From Actinomycetota bacterium (GTDB taxonomy: Bacteria; Actinomycetota; Acidimicrobiia; Spongiisociales; UBA4744), in the NCBI GenBank assembly GCA_013152275.1, contig JAADGS010000090.1, positions 1 to 64,000 on the forward strand: 64,000 nt of DNA. Reading direction: 5' to 3'. The notes under the pieces were generated by a model. It made no database searches, was not told the DNA's origin, and saw only the letters and a program-made list of their open reading frames with translations. Position 1 is the first letter of the stretch; every line of letters starts with the position of its first letter. Position numbers and translations under genes: made by a program. Positions 6,628 to 16,515 of the stretch are shown piece by piece.

Positions 6628-9002
6628 GTTACCTCGCACGTAAGCGTCGCAGAGACATGCGTCGCCGTCGACGGCAGTTCCTTGCGGTCGGCGTGACGGT
6701 CGTCATCGGCGTCATGATGTTCGCCGCAACCTACGACTCATACCGGAACCTCGAGGTCAGCTACCAACGGACGTACGATCGACTTGCGTTCGCCGACATG
6801 ACAATCACCGGAGGCGACGAGAGTCTGGCCGCCTCCCTCGCAGCGATCCCCGGCGTGCGGGCGGTCACGGTGCGCCACACCGCCGATCTCCCGGTCACGA
6901 TCGGTGCGGCAACGCTTCGCGGGCGATTCATCGGTATGCCGACAGACGAGCAACCCGATGTCGACAAGATCCAGGTCCAACGAGGTTCCTATCTGCTTTC
7001 GGGTGGCGCCAACGAAGCGATCGCCGAGGACCACATCGCCAACACCTACGGGCTCCAGATCGGAGACCCGTTGACCGTGGCCGTCGGGCAGAAACAGAAG
7101 TTCACGATCACCGGTGTCGCCGTGTCGGCCGAGTACCTGTGGCCTGCACCCAGCACGCAGGAAAGCTTCATCGACCCAAAGCAATTCGGCGTCTTCTTCG
7201 TAGACGAAGAACTCCTGAAGCAACTTCCCCAGTCGGTCGCCGTCCGCCAAACGCTCGTGCTGTACGACAAAGGCGTCGTCACGAAGGACGTCGACGCCGC
7301 CGTACGCGCTGCGGCCACGCGAGCCGGCGCCACGAACATCCTCACCCGAGCCGACCAGCCCTCCAACAAGGCCCTCCAACTCGACGTCGACATGTTCGCC
7401 CAAATGGCCATTGCATTTCCGATCCTGTTCCTCACCGCTGCAGGCATGGCCGTGTACGTGCTCCTCACGCGCATCGTGTTCGCCCAACGCTCGATCATCG
7501 GTACGCTTCGCGCCTCAGGCATGTCGGCACGGGCCCTCCGACGCCACTACCTCGGCTACGGACTGCGGGTCGGAACTGTCGGGGCGATCGTCGGTGTCAT
7601 CCTCGGTGTTGCCTTCGGCGCGTGGATGACGGGCCTCTACACGCGAACACTCGACATTCCAGACACCATCGTCAGGATCAGGCCGATCACGATGTTCATC
7701 GGACTGACGTTCGGGATCGTGATGGGAGCGGTATCGGCATGGATCCCTGCACGAGCCGCATACCGGATCCCACCGGCCGAGGCGATGCGAGGGATTACTC
7801 CGTCGACGTCGGGCGGCGAGAGCCTCATGGAACGGATCCTCCCGCGCGTATCGCGTCTTCCCGTGAGAACCCGGATGACGCTCAGGGGCATCGGACGGGC
7901 AAAACGGCGAAGCCTCACCACCGTCCTCGGCGTAGTGCTCGCCCTGATCCTGATCGTCGCGGCAGGTGAGATGCTCGTCACGACCAACCACCTGATCGCC
8001 AAGCAGTTCAAGGAGATCACTCTTCAGGATGCATCCGTGATCGTGGACAAACCGGTCGACAAGGAACTGCTCGCCGCCATCGATGCCGTGCCGGGCGTGG
8101 CCGGCGCCGAGCAAGTCGCCGGCTTCGATGTGTCGATCACCCGTGACGGCACCACGTTCGCGACCACGCTTCAAGGATTCGAGGACAACACACAGATGCA
8201 CGGATGGACGAATCCTTCGGGGGCTCTTCCTCCCTCCGGGATGCTCGCCGCCAAACTTCTGAAAGACCGCCTGGGCCTCTCCCCGGGCGACCGGATCACC
8301 ATCAGCATCCCAGCACAGGACGTCTCGATCGAGCTCGAGCTCGTCGGGTTCGTCGACGAGCCTCTCGGGACTCCCCTCTACGCACGGCATGACGTGATTG
8401 CCAAGGCACTACGCGAGGCGGGTGTCGACGACCCGGAGACCGTCATGGCCGAACCGACGGTCGCCACCGTGATGACGAGATTCGACCCGGCGGCCGGCCG
8501 CACGGCCACACTTGCGGCGTTGAAGAACATCCCGGGCGTGGTCTATGTGGAGGATTCCCGAACGCTCTTCAACGTGATAAAGGAAGAATTCTCGTTGTTC
8601 GACACGTTCATCGGGATCATGTTCATCTTCGGTAGCGTCATGGCATTCTCCCTGATGTTCAACACGATCTCGGTCAACGTCGCGGAACGGTCGACCGAGT
8701 TCGCGACCCTCAAGGCCAGCGGCATATCGGACAGAACGATCGCGTGGATGATCGTGGGTGAGAATCTGTTACTCACCGCAGCCGGAATCATCCCGGGTAT
8801 CGTCCTCGGCGTCTGGATCTCGGGCCTGCTGATGGCAACGTTCAACAGCGACGCCTTCAACTTCGAGCTGACGACACGTCCTCTGACGCTTCTCCTCGCA
8901 GCAGTGTCGATACTGGTGATAGCGCTACTGTCGCTGATTCCCGGGATTCGATCGATCAAACGGCTGGACATCGCGGCCGTGGTCCGCGAGCGATCCGTCT
9001 AA
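6624..9002 (+). CDS. FtsX/MacB-like ABC permease
   Basis: A 792-aa membrane protein. One membrane segment lies near residues 13-33, followed by a large extracytoplasmic domain. A first FtsX-type three-helix block (about 255-390) ends in an amphipathic ARAAYRIPPAEAMRGI motif. A second helix, a second outside domain and a second FtsX block (about 670-785) end with RSIKRLDIAAVVRE. This duplicated-FtsX plan is typical of actinobacterial exporters linked to TetR genes. The substrate is unknown; the preceding ATPase is its partner. Confidence 0.9.
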   Translation: MSYLARKRRRDMRRRRRQFLAVGVTVVIGVMMFAATYDSYRNLEVSYQRTYDRLAFADMTITGGDESLAASLAAIPGVRAVTVRHTADLPVTIGAATLRGRFIGMPTDEQPDVDKIQVQRGSYLLSGGANEAIAEDHIANTYGLQIGDPLTVAVGQKQKFTITGVAVSAEYLWPAPSTQESFIDPKQFGVFFVDEELLKQLPQSVAVRQTLVLYDKGVVTKDVDAAVRAAATRAGATNILTRADQPSNKALQLDVDMFAQMAIAFPILFLTAAGMAVYVLLTRIVFAQRSIIGTLRASGMSARALRRHYLGYGLRVGTVGAIVGVILGVAFGAWMTGLYTRTLDIPDTIVRIRPITMFIGLTFGIVMGAVSAWIPARAAYRIPPAEAMRGITPSTSGGESLMERILPRVSRLPVRTRMTLRGIGRAKRRSLTTVLGVVLALILIVAAGEMLVTTNHLIAKQFKEITLQDASVIVDKPVDKELLAAIDAVPGVAGAEQVAGFDVSITRDGTTFATTLQGFEDNTQMHGWTNPSGALPPSGMLAAKLLKDRLGLSPGDRITISIPAQDVSIELELVGFVDEPLGTPLYARHDVIAKALREAGVDDPETVMAEPTVATVMTRFDPAAGRTATLAALKNIPGVVYVEDSRTLFNVIKEEFSLFDTFIGIMFIFGSVMAFSLMFNTISVNVAERSTEFATLKASGISDRTIAWMIVGENLLLTAAGIIPGIVLGVWISGLLMATFNSDAFNFELTTRPLTLLLAAVSILVIALLSLIPGIRSIKRLDIAAVVRERSV

Positions 9003-9013
9003 ACAACAACCCG

Positions 9014-9066
9014 CCGTTCTCGTGACGCTTCACAGGAATAATCCCACCCAGGCGTCACGAGAACGG
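9014..9066. terminator. 15-bp perfect inverted repeat between convergent genes
   Basis: CCGTTCTCGTGACGC (9014-9028) pairs with GCGTCACGAGAACGG (9052-9066) around a 23-nt loop. It lies 11 bases after the permease stop and before the end of the leftward aldehyde dehydrogenase, so it can serve as a bidirectional terminator, although there is no strong T-run. Confidence 0.55.
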
Positions 9067-9098
9067 GAATGAGGGACGGCCATCCACTTCGTGTCTCG

Positions 9099-10523
9099 CT
9101 ACGCCTCGTAGATCGCCTGCAGTTCCGAGTAGAAAGCCAACGCGACCACACCCTGTTCCCTCCACCCATAGCCACTGGCCTTCATTCCCCCGAAGGGCGC
9201 ATGTAGCTCGACACCGGAGGTGGGGCGATTCACAACCACGACGCCGGCCTCGATCTCTGCTTCGAATCTCGCTGCCGACGCGAGACTCGCGGTGTGGATG
9301 GCGGCCGACAAGCCGAACGGGGTTGCGTTGGCGCTGGCGATCGCATGATCGAGATCGCGAACCGCCTCCAGCACCAAGACCGGGCCGAACACCTCGTCGC
9401 AGCCGAGGTCGACGTCGGCGGGCACACCGGCCACGATGGTCGGCACGACGACGCCGCCATCACCCTCCGCACCCCCACAGATGAGCTCTGCCCCGGCTTC
9501 GACCGCCTCGCGAATCGACGCCCTCACGGCATCGGCGGCGCTCCGGCTGATGAGGGGCCCGACCAAGGTGGATCGATCGAGGGGATCTCCGGGGACCATC
9601 CGTTCGGCGGCCCCCGACAAGAGTGATCGAACATGGCCATACACGGAGTCTTGAATGAGCGCCCTCCGGGTGGCGGTGCACTTCTGCCCTGCGTAGCCGA
9701 ACGCCCCCGAGGCCACCGCCGCAGCCGCCGCCTCCAGGTTGGCGTCGGCGAGGACGATTGCCGGGTTCCGACCCCCCAACTCGGTCTGTATGCGGATGCC
9801 CCTCTCGGCGCAGGCCACCCGCAGCACCCGACCAACCTCGACAGAGCCCGTGAAGCTCACCCCGCGGATGTTCGGATCGCCCACCAAAGCATCTGCAACG
9901 ACGGATCCCCTGCCCGTAACGAGCGCAACCAATCCGTCGGGGATCGGCGCCTCCTCAACGCATTCCATCAGTACGGTCGCCACGCCGGCACCGGCGGTGG
10001 CCGGCTTGAGAACCACGCCGTTCCCGGCGACGAGCGCGGGCGCCATCTTCCACGCCGGAATGGCCAGCGGGAAGTTCCATGGCGTTATGAGACCCACGAC
10101 GCCCAGGGGCCGCCGTCGACTGAACACTCGCATCGACGGAACCGGGCCTTGGAGAACCTCGCCGGTGCCGATGCGAAGCATGCTCGCATAGAACCGGAAG
10201 ATGGCGACAGTCCGGGCCACCTCACCTTCTGCCTCAACGATAGGTTTGCCAACCTCCCGTGCCAGAAGGGGAGCAAGGTCATCTCGCCGCTCGAGCTCGT
10301 CCGCGATCGAGCGAAGTGCCAACTCCCGATCCGCCAGCGGGAGCGCGACCCATTCTCTCTGTGCATGAACCGCGGTCTCACATGCCAGCGCGACATCCTT
10401 CCGAGAAGCCTCCCGCACGGCTTTGAGAGGCTCCCCCGTCCAAGGCTCGGTGCGCTCGATGAGAGCGCCACCTTCGGAGGACCAATCGTGGATACGACTG
10501 TTGATAACGGCTGCTCGTGTCAC
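9099..10523 (-). CDS. NAD(P)-dependent aldehyde dehydrogenase
   Basis: 474 aa from GTG 10523, which has TTGGAG eight bases upstream; a longer TTG start (10613) lacks this support. It oxidises an aldehyde to the acid. The general base Glu is in TELGGRNPAIV (about 248) and the catalytic Cys in YAGQKCTATRR (about 282); ITPWNFPLAIP and SFTGSVEVGR line the cofactor site. The non-acylating architecture differs from the MmsA-type enzyme at 39 kb. It is the last gene of a long minus-strand run, 105 bases after an oxidoreductase. Confidence 0.9.
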   Translation of the reverse strand: MTRAAVINSRIHDWSSEGGALIERTEPWTGEPLKAVREASRKDVALACETAVHAQREWVALPLADRELALRSIADELERRDDLAPLLAREVGKPIVEAEGEVARTVAIFRFYASMLRIGTGEVLQGPVPSMRVFSRRRPLGVVGLITPWNFPLAIPAWKMAPALVAGNGVVLKPATAGAGVATVLMECVEEAPIPDGLVALVTGRGSVVADALVGDPNIRGVSFTGSVEVGRVLRVACAERGIRIQTELGGRNPAIVLADANLEAAAAAVASGAFGYAGQKCTATRRALIQDSVYGHVRSLLSGAAERMVPGDPLDRSTLVGPLISRSAADAVRASIREAVEAGAELICGGAEGDGGVVVPTIVAGVPADVDLGCDEVFGPVLVLEAVRDLDHAIASANATPFGLSAAIHTASLASAARFEAEIEAGVVVVNRPTSGVELHAPFGGMKASGYGWREQGVVALAFYSELQAIYEA

Positions 10524-10628
10524 ACTACGCTCCAATCTGGCCTGCTTGCTCGGTTCCTGCTCGTCCCTTCGAATCCCGCCGGTCTGTGTCCTGCCGAGCG
10601 ATGGATGCGACAACGTGGCTCTCGGTGG

Positions 10629-11687
10629 CTATCCCATCACTTCAGGCGGCAGGGAGATCCGAGATCTCTGTGGTGATGACCTCCTTGACAGGTCGAATCG
10701 GCTCGAGTCGATTTCAACACGGATTCCTTCTCGCGCGGAGGCGTAGGCGGCTTCGATGATCTGCACGATCCGGCGGCCGTCGGCACCTGTCACCGGAGGC
10801 TCCGTCCCGTTCGCCACCGCGGCACAGAACGCGTCCACGGACACCTTGACCGACCCGGCCCAGTCGTTGGCCGAATCACGCTCCGTCCAGGTGCCGTTGC
10901 GCCACACCCGGAGAGCCGGGCCGGTGGCAAAGCCTTCGAAAAGGGCCTCACATCCGGCCACTCGGGCGATCGCCTCGGTGCCGACCACCTCGATCTGATC
11001 GTCGAACAGGCCGGCCGGGCCCCCATAGGTCGCATCGATCGTGCCGATCGCACCCGTGGCGAACTCGAACAGGATCGAGTATCGGTCCTCACTTCCCGGA
11101 CGGTCCATCACTGCAGTGACGGCGGTGATCGGCCCTCCCAGCGCCTCGAGTACGTAGACGCGGTGAACCCCGGCGTCCATGAGGAGACCACCGCCGGCCT
11201 GAGCGGGGTTCGATCGCCATCCACCGTACTTGCCCCCGATCGCAAGCCTCGCCCGGATCGTCAGCACGTCCCCGAGATCCCCCCGCTCGAGCATTCCGGC
11301 GAGCCTACGATGCGGCTCATAGAACAACTGGTTGTGCGACACTCCGACACTGCGACCTGCGTCCGCTGCGACGGCCAGGATCTGGTCGCACTCGGCAACG
11401 GACATCGCCATCGGCTTCTCGAGCAATACGTGCCGTCCGGCCGCCAGGGCCCGTAACGCGTGGGACGCATGGAGGTGGTGTGGCAGGCAGATATCGACAA
11501 CCTCGATGTCATCGTCTGCGAGCAACTCGTCGAGCGACGAGGCCACCCGCCCATCGCCCCGAGACCGTTCCATGAGATCCGCATCGAGATCGCAGACAGT
11601 CACCGGTCCAACATGTGCCGATTCGCGCAGTCCGGCGAGATGGACCTGGCCGATCTCCCCGAGACCGATCAGGCCGACACCCACCAT
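10629..11687 (-). CDS. Gfo/Idh/MocA family oxidoreductase
   Basis: 352 aa. The N-terminal Rossmann motif GLIGLGEIGQVHLAGL and the family-defining EKPMA (about residue 95) are clear. The C-terminal alpha/beta dimerisation domain includes the GGLLMDAGVHRVYVL segment. These NAD(P)-dependent enzymes act on sugars, inositols or related polyols. The start ATG shares one base with the stop of the upstream TIM-barrel gene (TGATG), so they are co-translated. With the isomerase-like neighbour this recalls inositol or rare-sugar modules, but the exact substrate is not visible. Confidence 0.9.
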   Translation of the reverse strand: MVGVGLIGLGEIGQVHLAGLRESAHVGPVTVCDLDADLMERSRGDGRVASSLDELLADDDIEVVDICLPHHLHASHALRALAAGRHVLLEKPMAMSVAECDQILAVAADAGRSVGVSHNQLFYEPHRRLAGMLERGDLGDVLTIRARLAIGGKYGGWRSNPAQAGGGLLMDAGVHRVYVLEALGGPITAVTAVMDRPGSEDRYSILFEFATGAIGTIDATYGGPAGLFDDQIEVVGTEAIARVAGCEALFEGFATGPALRVWRNGTWTERDSANDWAGSVKVSVDAFCAAVANGTEPPVTGADGRRIVQIIEAAYASAREGIRVEIDSSRFDLSRRSSPQRSRISLPPEVMG

Positions 11688-12472
11688 CAGGCGGCTCCCG
11701 GGACAAGGGCGCGCACCTGGTCCATCGCGAGCCGCGCCGCCGCGACGGGGTCGTTTCCGAGCACCTGGTCGAGGTACCGATAGGCCTCGAACTCGACCGA
11801 GAGCGGGCCCGTGTACCCGGTGTCATCGAGCGCCGTGAAGAACTCCGGCCACGGCACCTTGCCTTCGCCGAGCAGACAGAACAGGAAGTCCTCGCCCTCT
11901 ATGCCCGGCGCTCCGAACGCGTCCTTGAGGTGGACGTGGACGATTCGATCGCCTACCTCACGTACGAAACCGGGGATGTCGTCATTCTCCATCACGAAGT
12001 GGCTCGGATCGAAGTTGACCGCGCAGGGAACCTCGGCAAGCACCCTGCGCATCGTGGCCGCGTCGTGGGCCAGGGTGCCCCAACAGGGCTCCAAGGCAAC
12101 CTTCACACCGAGAGGCTCGGCGTAGGCGCAGGCGGCCTCCAGTGCCCGGAGCGAGTCGGTCCAAGCGGCTTCATCGTGGCGCGCCGCGGCGCCGTCCTCC
12201 CACAGGTTTGGGCCGGTGAGCACGTTGACCGTCGGCACACTGCGCCGCGCGGCCACGTCGATCGCCGACTTGGTGCGCTCGAGTCCGCCGACGGGGTCCG
12301 TGACCAGATCTTGCTGGCACGCGATGGCACACGCCGGTTCGACGAAGTCGTCGATGTGCGCCATGGTCCACTCGATGCTGTCGTAGCCCGCTCCGGTGAT
12401 CGCCGCAGCGACCTCATCGGCCGGCATCGTGGCAAAGCCGATCTCGGCAAGGAACGCGATGGGGCGTCTCAC
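11687..12472 (-). CDS. Sugar phosphate isomerase/epimerase-like TIM barrel
   Basis: 261 aa of the xylose-isomerase-like/AP-endonuclease-2 barrel. Metal-ligand landmarks are visible: VALEPCWGTL (Glu, about residue 140), NFDPSHFVMEN (Asp/His, about 177), VHVHLKDAFG and the late SVEFEAYRY (Glu). Members include 2-keto-myo-inositol dehydratase (IolE), hydroxypyruvate isomerase and various epimerases. GTG 12472 overlaps the aminotransferase stop (GTGA). Function within the family is not resolved. Confidence 0.85.
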   Translation of the reverse strand: MRRPIAFLAEIGFATMPADEVAAAITGAGYDSIEWTMAHIDDFVEPACAIACQQDLVTDPVGGLERTKSAIDVAARRSVPTVNVLTGPNLWEDGAAARHDEAAWTDSLRALEAACAYAEPLGVKVALEPCWGTLAHDAATMRRVLAEVPCAVNFDPSHFVMENDDIPGFVREVGDRIVHVHLKDAFGAPGIEGEDFLFCLLGEGKVPWPEFFTALDDTGYTGPLSVEFEAYRYLDQVLGNDPVAAARLAMDQVRALVPGAA

Positions 12473-13812
12473 GACATCGCCCCCGCATCGGTGAGCGCGG
12501 CCTCGAAGCGATCGACCATCTCCATGAGCTCGTCCCGCGTCGAGTTGACTGCCGGTTTGAGCTTGATCGTGTTACCGAGGTTGCCGAACACCGGGCCGGT
12601 GCGCCCTACCATCAGGCCTCGGTCGAGAGCGGCCTGGACGACCTCCGCGGCCTTCTCGAAGGCAGGCTCGCGGGTGGTCTCGTCCTCGACCAACTCGATG
12701 CCGATCATGAGGCCCTGCCCCCGCACGTCGCCGATGAAGCCGGAACGCTCCTGCAGGTCGCGAAGACGGTCGACGATGATCGCCCCCATCTCCTGAGCGT
12801 GTGCCGGCAGATCTTCCTCCTCCATCACCTCGATCATGGCGATGGCTGCAGCGCACGACACGGGATGACCGGACATCGTGAAGCCGTACTCCCATGCTGC
12901 CAGGTTGGCGTATTCGGGTGTTGCCAGGGTCGCGGACACGGGGAACCCGCCGCCGATGGCCTTGCCGAGCACGATCATGTCGGGCTCGATGTCGTAGTTC
13001 TCGCTCGCGAACATCGGGCCGCATCGGCAGAACGCGCCCTGAACCTCGTCCACGATCAACGGTACTTCTCGGTCTTTGCAGATCTCGGCAACCCGCTCCA
13101 TATACCCGTCCGGAGCGGGAATCATGCCGCCGTTCGCCTGGAAGGTCTCGACGATCACGCCCGCGGGCTTGTGGGTGTGCGCCCGCTCCAGCGACCAGTC
13201 GATCAACTCGGCGCATGCCAGCCCGCAGCGTTCACGCTCGAGATTGAGCGGACAGCGGTAGCAGTAGTACTGCGGCACCCTGATCTGGCGTTTCAGGTAG
13301 CTGTCCAATCCCTTGTTGGAGCCCTCGTACATGCCCGGATACACGTAGCTCAACGGGATCGTCCCGAACGTCCTGCCGTGGAACGCCCCGTCGAGGCACA
13401 CGAAATCGGTGCCTTCGGTCGTCCGCATCGCCATGTGCATGGCTCCCTCCACGGCCTCACCTCCCGAGAGGGCGTACAGCGTCTTCGAAAGGTCGCCCGG
13501 TGCCAGTGCCGCCAGCTTCTCGGCGAGCCGCGTTCGCGTCTCGGACTCCCACACCGGCGTCGTGTATTCCGTATTCCCGATCTGCTCCAGCACCGCCGCA
13601 CGGATCTTCGGATGGTTGTATCCGAGGTTGACCACCCATTCACCGGAGATGGCATCGAGGTATTCTCTCCCGTCTGCAGCGGTAACCCACACACCCTGGG
13701 CCTTGGCGATGCCGATCGGCTCATCGCCCATGCTCTTGAGTACGTACCGCCGAGAGACCTCGCGGAGCTCTTCGTAGGATCCGTAGAACCGCAGCAGCGA
13801 TTCCTCACCCAT
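12469..13812 (-). CDS. Class III aminotransferase with four-Cys insert
   Basis: 447 aa PLP enzyme of the omega-aminotransferase group. The PLP lysine is K284 in VLGKAIGGGFP, preceded by LIVDEVQGAF. A four-Cys insert reads YYCYRCPLNLERERCGLAC (C184, C187, C196, C200), seen in only a subset of the family; it may bind metal or be structural. Likely substrates are omega-amino acids such as beta-alanine, GABA or taurine, or an amino sugar. The start (GGAGGAG upstream) lies inside the end of the ThDP gene, an 8-base overlap. Confidence 0.88.
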   Translation of the reverse strand: MGEESLLRFYGSYEELREVSRRYVLKSMGDEPIGIAKAQGVWVTAADGREYLDAISGEWVVNLGYNHPKIRAAVLEQIGNTEYTTPVWESETRTRLAEKLAALAPGDLSKTLYALSGGEAVEGAMHMAMRTTEGTDFVCLDGAFHGRTFGTIPLSYVYPGMYEGSNKGLDSYLKRQIRVPQYYCYRCPLNLERERCGLACAELIDWSLERAHTHKPAGVIVETFQANGGMIPAPDGYMERVAEICKDREVPLIVDEVQGAFCRCGPMFASENYDIEPDMIVLGKAIGGGFPVSATLATPEYANLAAWEYGFTMSGHPVSCAAAIAMIEVMEEEDLPAHAQEMGAIIVDRLRDLQERSGFIGDVRGQGLMIGIELVEDETTREPAFEKAAEVVQAALDRGLMVGRTGPVFGNLGNTIKLKPAVNSTRDELMEMVDRFEAALTDAGAMS

Positions 13813-15562
13813 CGCTCGCTCCTCCGAGATACGCCGGCTTCGGCAGATCCCAATGCCCGACGTTGATGTTCTCCGTGTCGGCAGGATCCCGGCTGAGACG
13901 GAAGTCGATGAGGTATGGACCCCCGCTCGCCTGGGCCCTCCCGAGCGCCGCGTTCACCTGCTCCACTTCGGTGACCGTCTCGGCCTCGCACCCCATGGCC
14001 CGGGCGACTCCGGCGAAGTCGATCGGATTCGACGACCCGTCGGCCTTGACGAAGTCCACGGCCACCGGCCGCTCCTCACCGAACATGCCGCGCTGGAAGT
14101 CACGGATCGACACCCAACCGGCGTTGTTCAGACAGGCGATCACGACTGGTACGCCCAACTCGGCCGCAAGGTGCAGCTCCTGCACCGTCTGCAGCAGGTC
14201 ACCGTCACCGGCGAGAGCGACGACGGGGTACTCGGGCTTCCCGAGCTTGGTGCCGATCGATGCCGGGAGCGTGTACCCCATTGTCGAGTAGCCGCCGGGC
14301 GACAACCACGGCTCGAACACCGGAAACTCCTGAAAGGCCTGGATCTGGGGATGACCGGCCGACGCGATCGCGATCGTCTCACGCGGCATGGCATCCCGGA
14401 TCATGGCGAGGACCCGGCTCATCGACAGGGTGTCCTCACGCCAACGGGCACGAACCATCTTCCACCACTCCTCGGTACGCCCCTGCACCTCGGCGACGTA
14501 GTCTCCACGGTCAGCCCGCCCGCCCGCGAGGCTCTGCACCGCATCCAGCAGATCGGCAAGACCGGTCTTCGCATCACACACGATTCCGACCGCGACGGGG
14601 TAGTTCTTCCCGATTTCGTATGGATCGATGTCGAGGTGCACGAGTTTGGTCGGTGGTATGTTGAATGATTTGCCCGGAACATACGATGAGGCCGTCTGCT
14701 CGGCGAAGCGCGTTCCGACGGCAAGAATGACATCTGCTGCGGCGGTGAGCGCATTGCCACACGACGTGCCACACGCACCCGTGTGTTGGGCGCACAACGC
14801 GTGATCCTCCGGGAAGATGCCCTTGGACATCATCGTCGTCACGACCGGTGCCTGCAGGTACTCGGCAAGGGCTCGCAGTTCTGCCGCAGCATCGGCACGC
14901 ACACATCCTCCGCCGGCGAGGATCACCGGCCTCTTGGAAGAGATGAGCAACCGGGCCGCCCGTTCGACTTCCTGAGGATCGGGCCGCACTCTGCCCGCAG
15001 GCCGCCGCTCCACCGGCAGCAGAGCCTCGGCCTCGACGGCAACCGACTGGACGTCCATGGGCATCTCGACGTGCACGGGGCCCGGCCGCCCGGTGAGCGC
15101 TTCATTGAAGGCCCTGGCGATGATCGACGGAACCCGGTCGCCACGATGGGCCACGAAGCTGCGTTTCACCACGGGACGCATCAGATTCGAGAAATCTGCA
15201 TCGGCGTGCCGCTCGATCTCCTGCAACACCCCGGTGCCCTCCATGTAGGTCTGCGGACCACCGGTGACCGCCACCACCGGAATCGAATCGACGAACGATG
15301 TCGCCAACCCGACGATCGTGTTCACCGACCCCGGACCGATCGAGGTGACCGTGGCGAGCGGAGAGCCACTCGCCCGACAGTAGGCGTCGGCAATATGGGC
15401 AGCCGACTGCTCGTGTCTGGACTTCACCAGGGTGATGTCACTCCCGCGATCCTTCAGTGCGTCAAAGATACTCATGTTCCCGTGCCCGGGAATACCGCAC
15501 ACATACGGCACTCCCTCTGCGATGAGGTAATCGGCGAAGATCTCGCCGCCCGTCTTCGGCAT
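13805..15562 (-). CDS. Thiamine-diphosphate-dependent enzyme, acetolactate synthase superfamily
   Basis: 585 aa with the three-domain plan. The N-terminal PYR domain has the catalytic Glu in RHEQSAAHIADAY (E51), the middle domain is nucleotide-like, and the C-terminal PP domain shows the ThDP motif from ALAGDGDLL to CLNNAGW. It could be a carboligase or decarboxylase. It is too divergent from IolD, sulfoacetaldehyde acetyltransferase and glyoxylate carboligase, as remembered, to name. GGAGGAC precedes the ATG. Confidence 0.85.
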   Translation of the reverse strand: MPKTGGEIFADYLIAEGVPYVCGIPGHGNMSIFDALKDRGSDITLVKSRHEQSAAHIADAYCRASGSPLATVTSIGPGSVNTIVGLATSFVDSIPVVAVTGGPQTYMEGTGVLQEIERHADADFSNLMRPVVKRSFVAHRGDRVPSIIARAFNEALTGRPGPVHVEMPMDVQSVAVEAEALLPVERRPAGRVRPDPQEVERAARLLISSKRPVILAGGGCVRADAAAELRALAEYLQAPVVTTMMSKGIFPEDHALCAQHTGACGTSCGNALTAAADVILAVGTRFAEQTASSYVPGKSFNIPPTKLVHLDIDPYEIGKNYPVAVGIVCDAKTGLADLLDAVQSLAGGRADRGDYVAEVQGRTEEWWKMVRARWREDTLSMSRVLAMIRDAMPRETIAIASAGHPQIQAFQEFPVFEPWLSPGGYSTMGYTLPASIGTKLGKPEYPVVALAGDGDLLQTVQELHLAAELGVPVVIACLNNAGWVSIRDFQRGMFGEERPVAVDFVKADGSSNPIDFAGVARAMGCEAETVTEVEQVNAALGRAQASGGPYLIDFRLSRDPADTENINVGHWDLPKPAYLGGASDG

Positions 15563-15621
15563 GTCACTGTCCTCCTTCAGATGCCGTTCACATCACCATC
15601 GATGCCCTGCCCTGCGCGTTG

Positions 15622-16515
15622 TCACCTCCCCGCCGCCGCCGCGACCCGGCCCGCAAACGTCGCCGCCGAACCAGGATCCAACTCCCAATCGATGACGATC
15701 TCCTTGCGAACACCGACCAGAAGATCGCCATCGATCGCAATGGCTCCCGGATGAACGAGGACATCCACGCCCTCGAACGGCGCATCGCCGTCGAGATCCG
15801 GTGCGAGGATCGTCCCCGCGTAGTACTGACTCACCAGCGCCCTCACCCGCTCCACCCCACGCGGGGTCGGAGCCACCACCGCCGCAACGGCCGACGGCGA
15901 GATCATCGCCAACTGGCGCAGCACAGAGCGCGGTGGGATGAAGTTCAGATCGACGACCCGGTTGAGATCACATGACAGCTCCGCGAGATCGGCCAGGTGG
16001 AATACCGGAGTCGCCACGACATCGATCTCGTCCGCCCATCCAGGCGTCAGCTCGTCGAAGAGCAACGGCCTCAGGGCGACACCGGTGGTGTTCTCGACCA
16101 GCGGAGTCATGTGGTCCAGGTCGTATCGGTTGCACTCGACGAACGCCACTGCACCGACACCCCTCCCGCCGACCGCGAGCGCGGACTCGAACAGCTCCTG
16201 GATCCGCGCCGGACCGAGGCCGGCGCGCCGGGCGGTGAGGACGGCATCGCGTACGACGCGCTCCACCTCGTCATGGCCGAGTTCGGGGGCTGCACCGGCG
16301 TTCACCAGGAAGGCCCCGCGTCGCGGTTCCGTCCGCACCAGGCCGTGACGCGACAGCCGCCGGATGGCACGATTCACCGTGCTCGGGTTCGATCCGAGCT
16401 CCTCGGCGAGCACCCGGCACGACGGCAACTTCGCGCCGACCTCGATGATGCCTGCACCGATCCGTTCCAGCAGGGCAACATAGACCTCGTCGACACCCGC
16501 AACTCGAACGTTCAT
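15622..16515 (-). CDS. GntR family transcriptional regulator
   Basis: 297 aa. The N-terminal winged HTH is typical: GAGIIEVGAKLPSCRVLAEE, then GSNPSTVNRAIRRLSRHGLV and RRGAFLV. The C-terminal two-thirds resembles neither a FadR/FCD domain nor an aminotransferase (MocR) domain and may be a periplasmic-binding-like or UTRA-type sensor. ATG 16515 overlaps the methyltransferase stop as ATGA. It is the only regulator inside the catabolic run, so it is the best candidate for controlling it. Confidence 0.87.
   Translation of the reverse strand: MNVRVAGVDEVYVALLERIGAGIIEVGAKLPSCRVLAEELGSNPSTVNRAIRRLSRHGLVRTEPRRGAFLVNAGAAPELGHDEVERVVRDAVLTARRAGLGPARIQELFESALAVGGRGVGAVAFVECNRYDLDHMTPLVENTTGVALRPLLFDELTPGWADEIDVVATPVFHLADLAELSCDLNRVVDLNFIPPRSVLRQLAMISPSAVAAVVAPTPRGVERVRALVSQYYAGTILAPDLDGDAPFEGVDVLVHPGAIAIDGDLLVGVRKEIVIDWELDPGSAATFAGRVAAAAGR

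Noticed and set aside
13805-15562. Assignment of the ThDP enzyme and class III aminotransferase as a taurine (Xsc/Tpa) or inositol (IolD) module
   Set aside because: The N-terminal sequence GIPGHGNMSIFDAL with RHEQSAAHIADAY does not follow Xsc or IolD as remembered, and no phosphotransacetylase, IolB or IolC gene is nearby.
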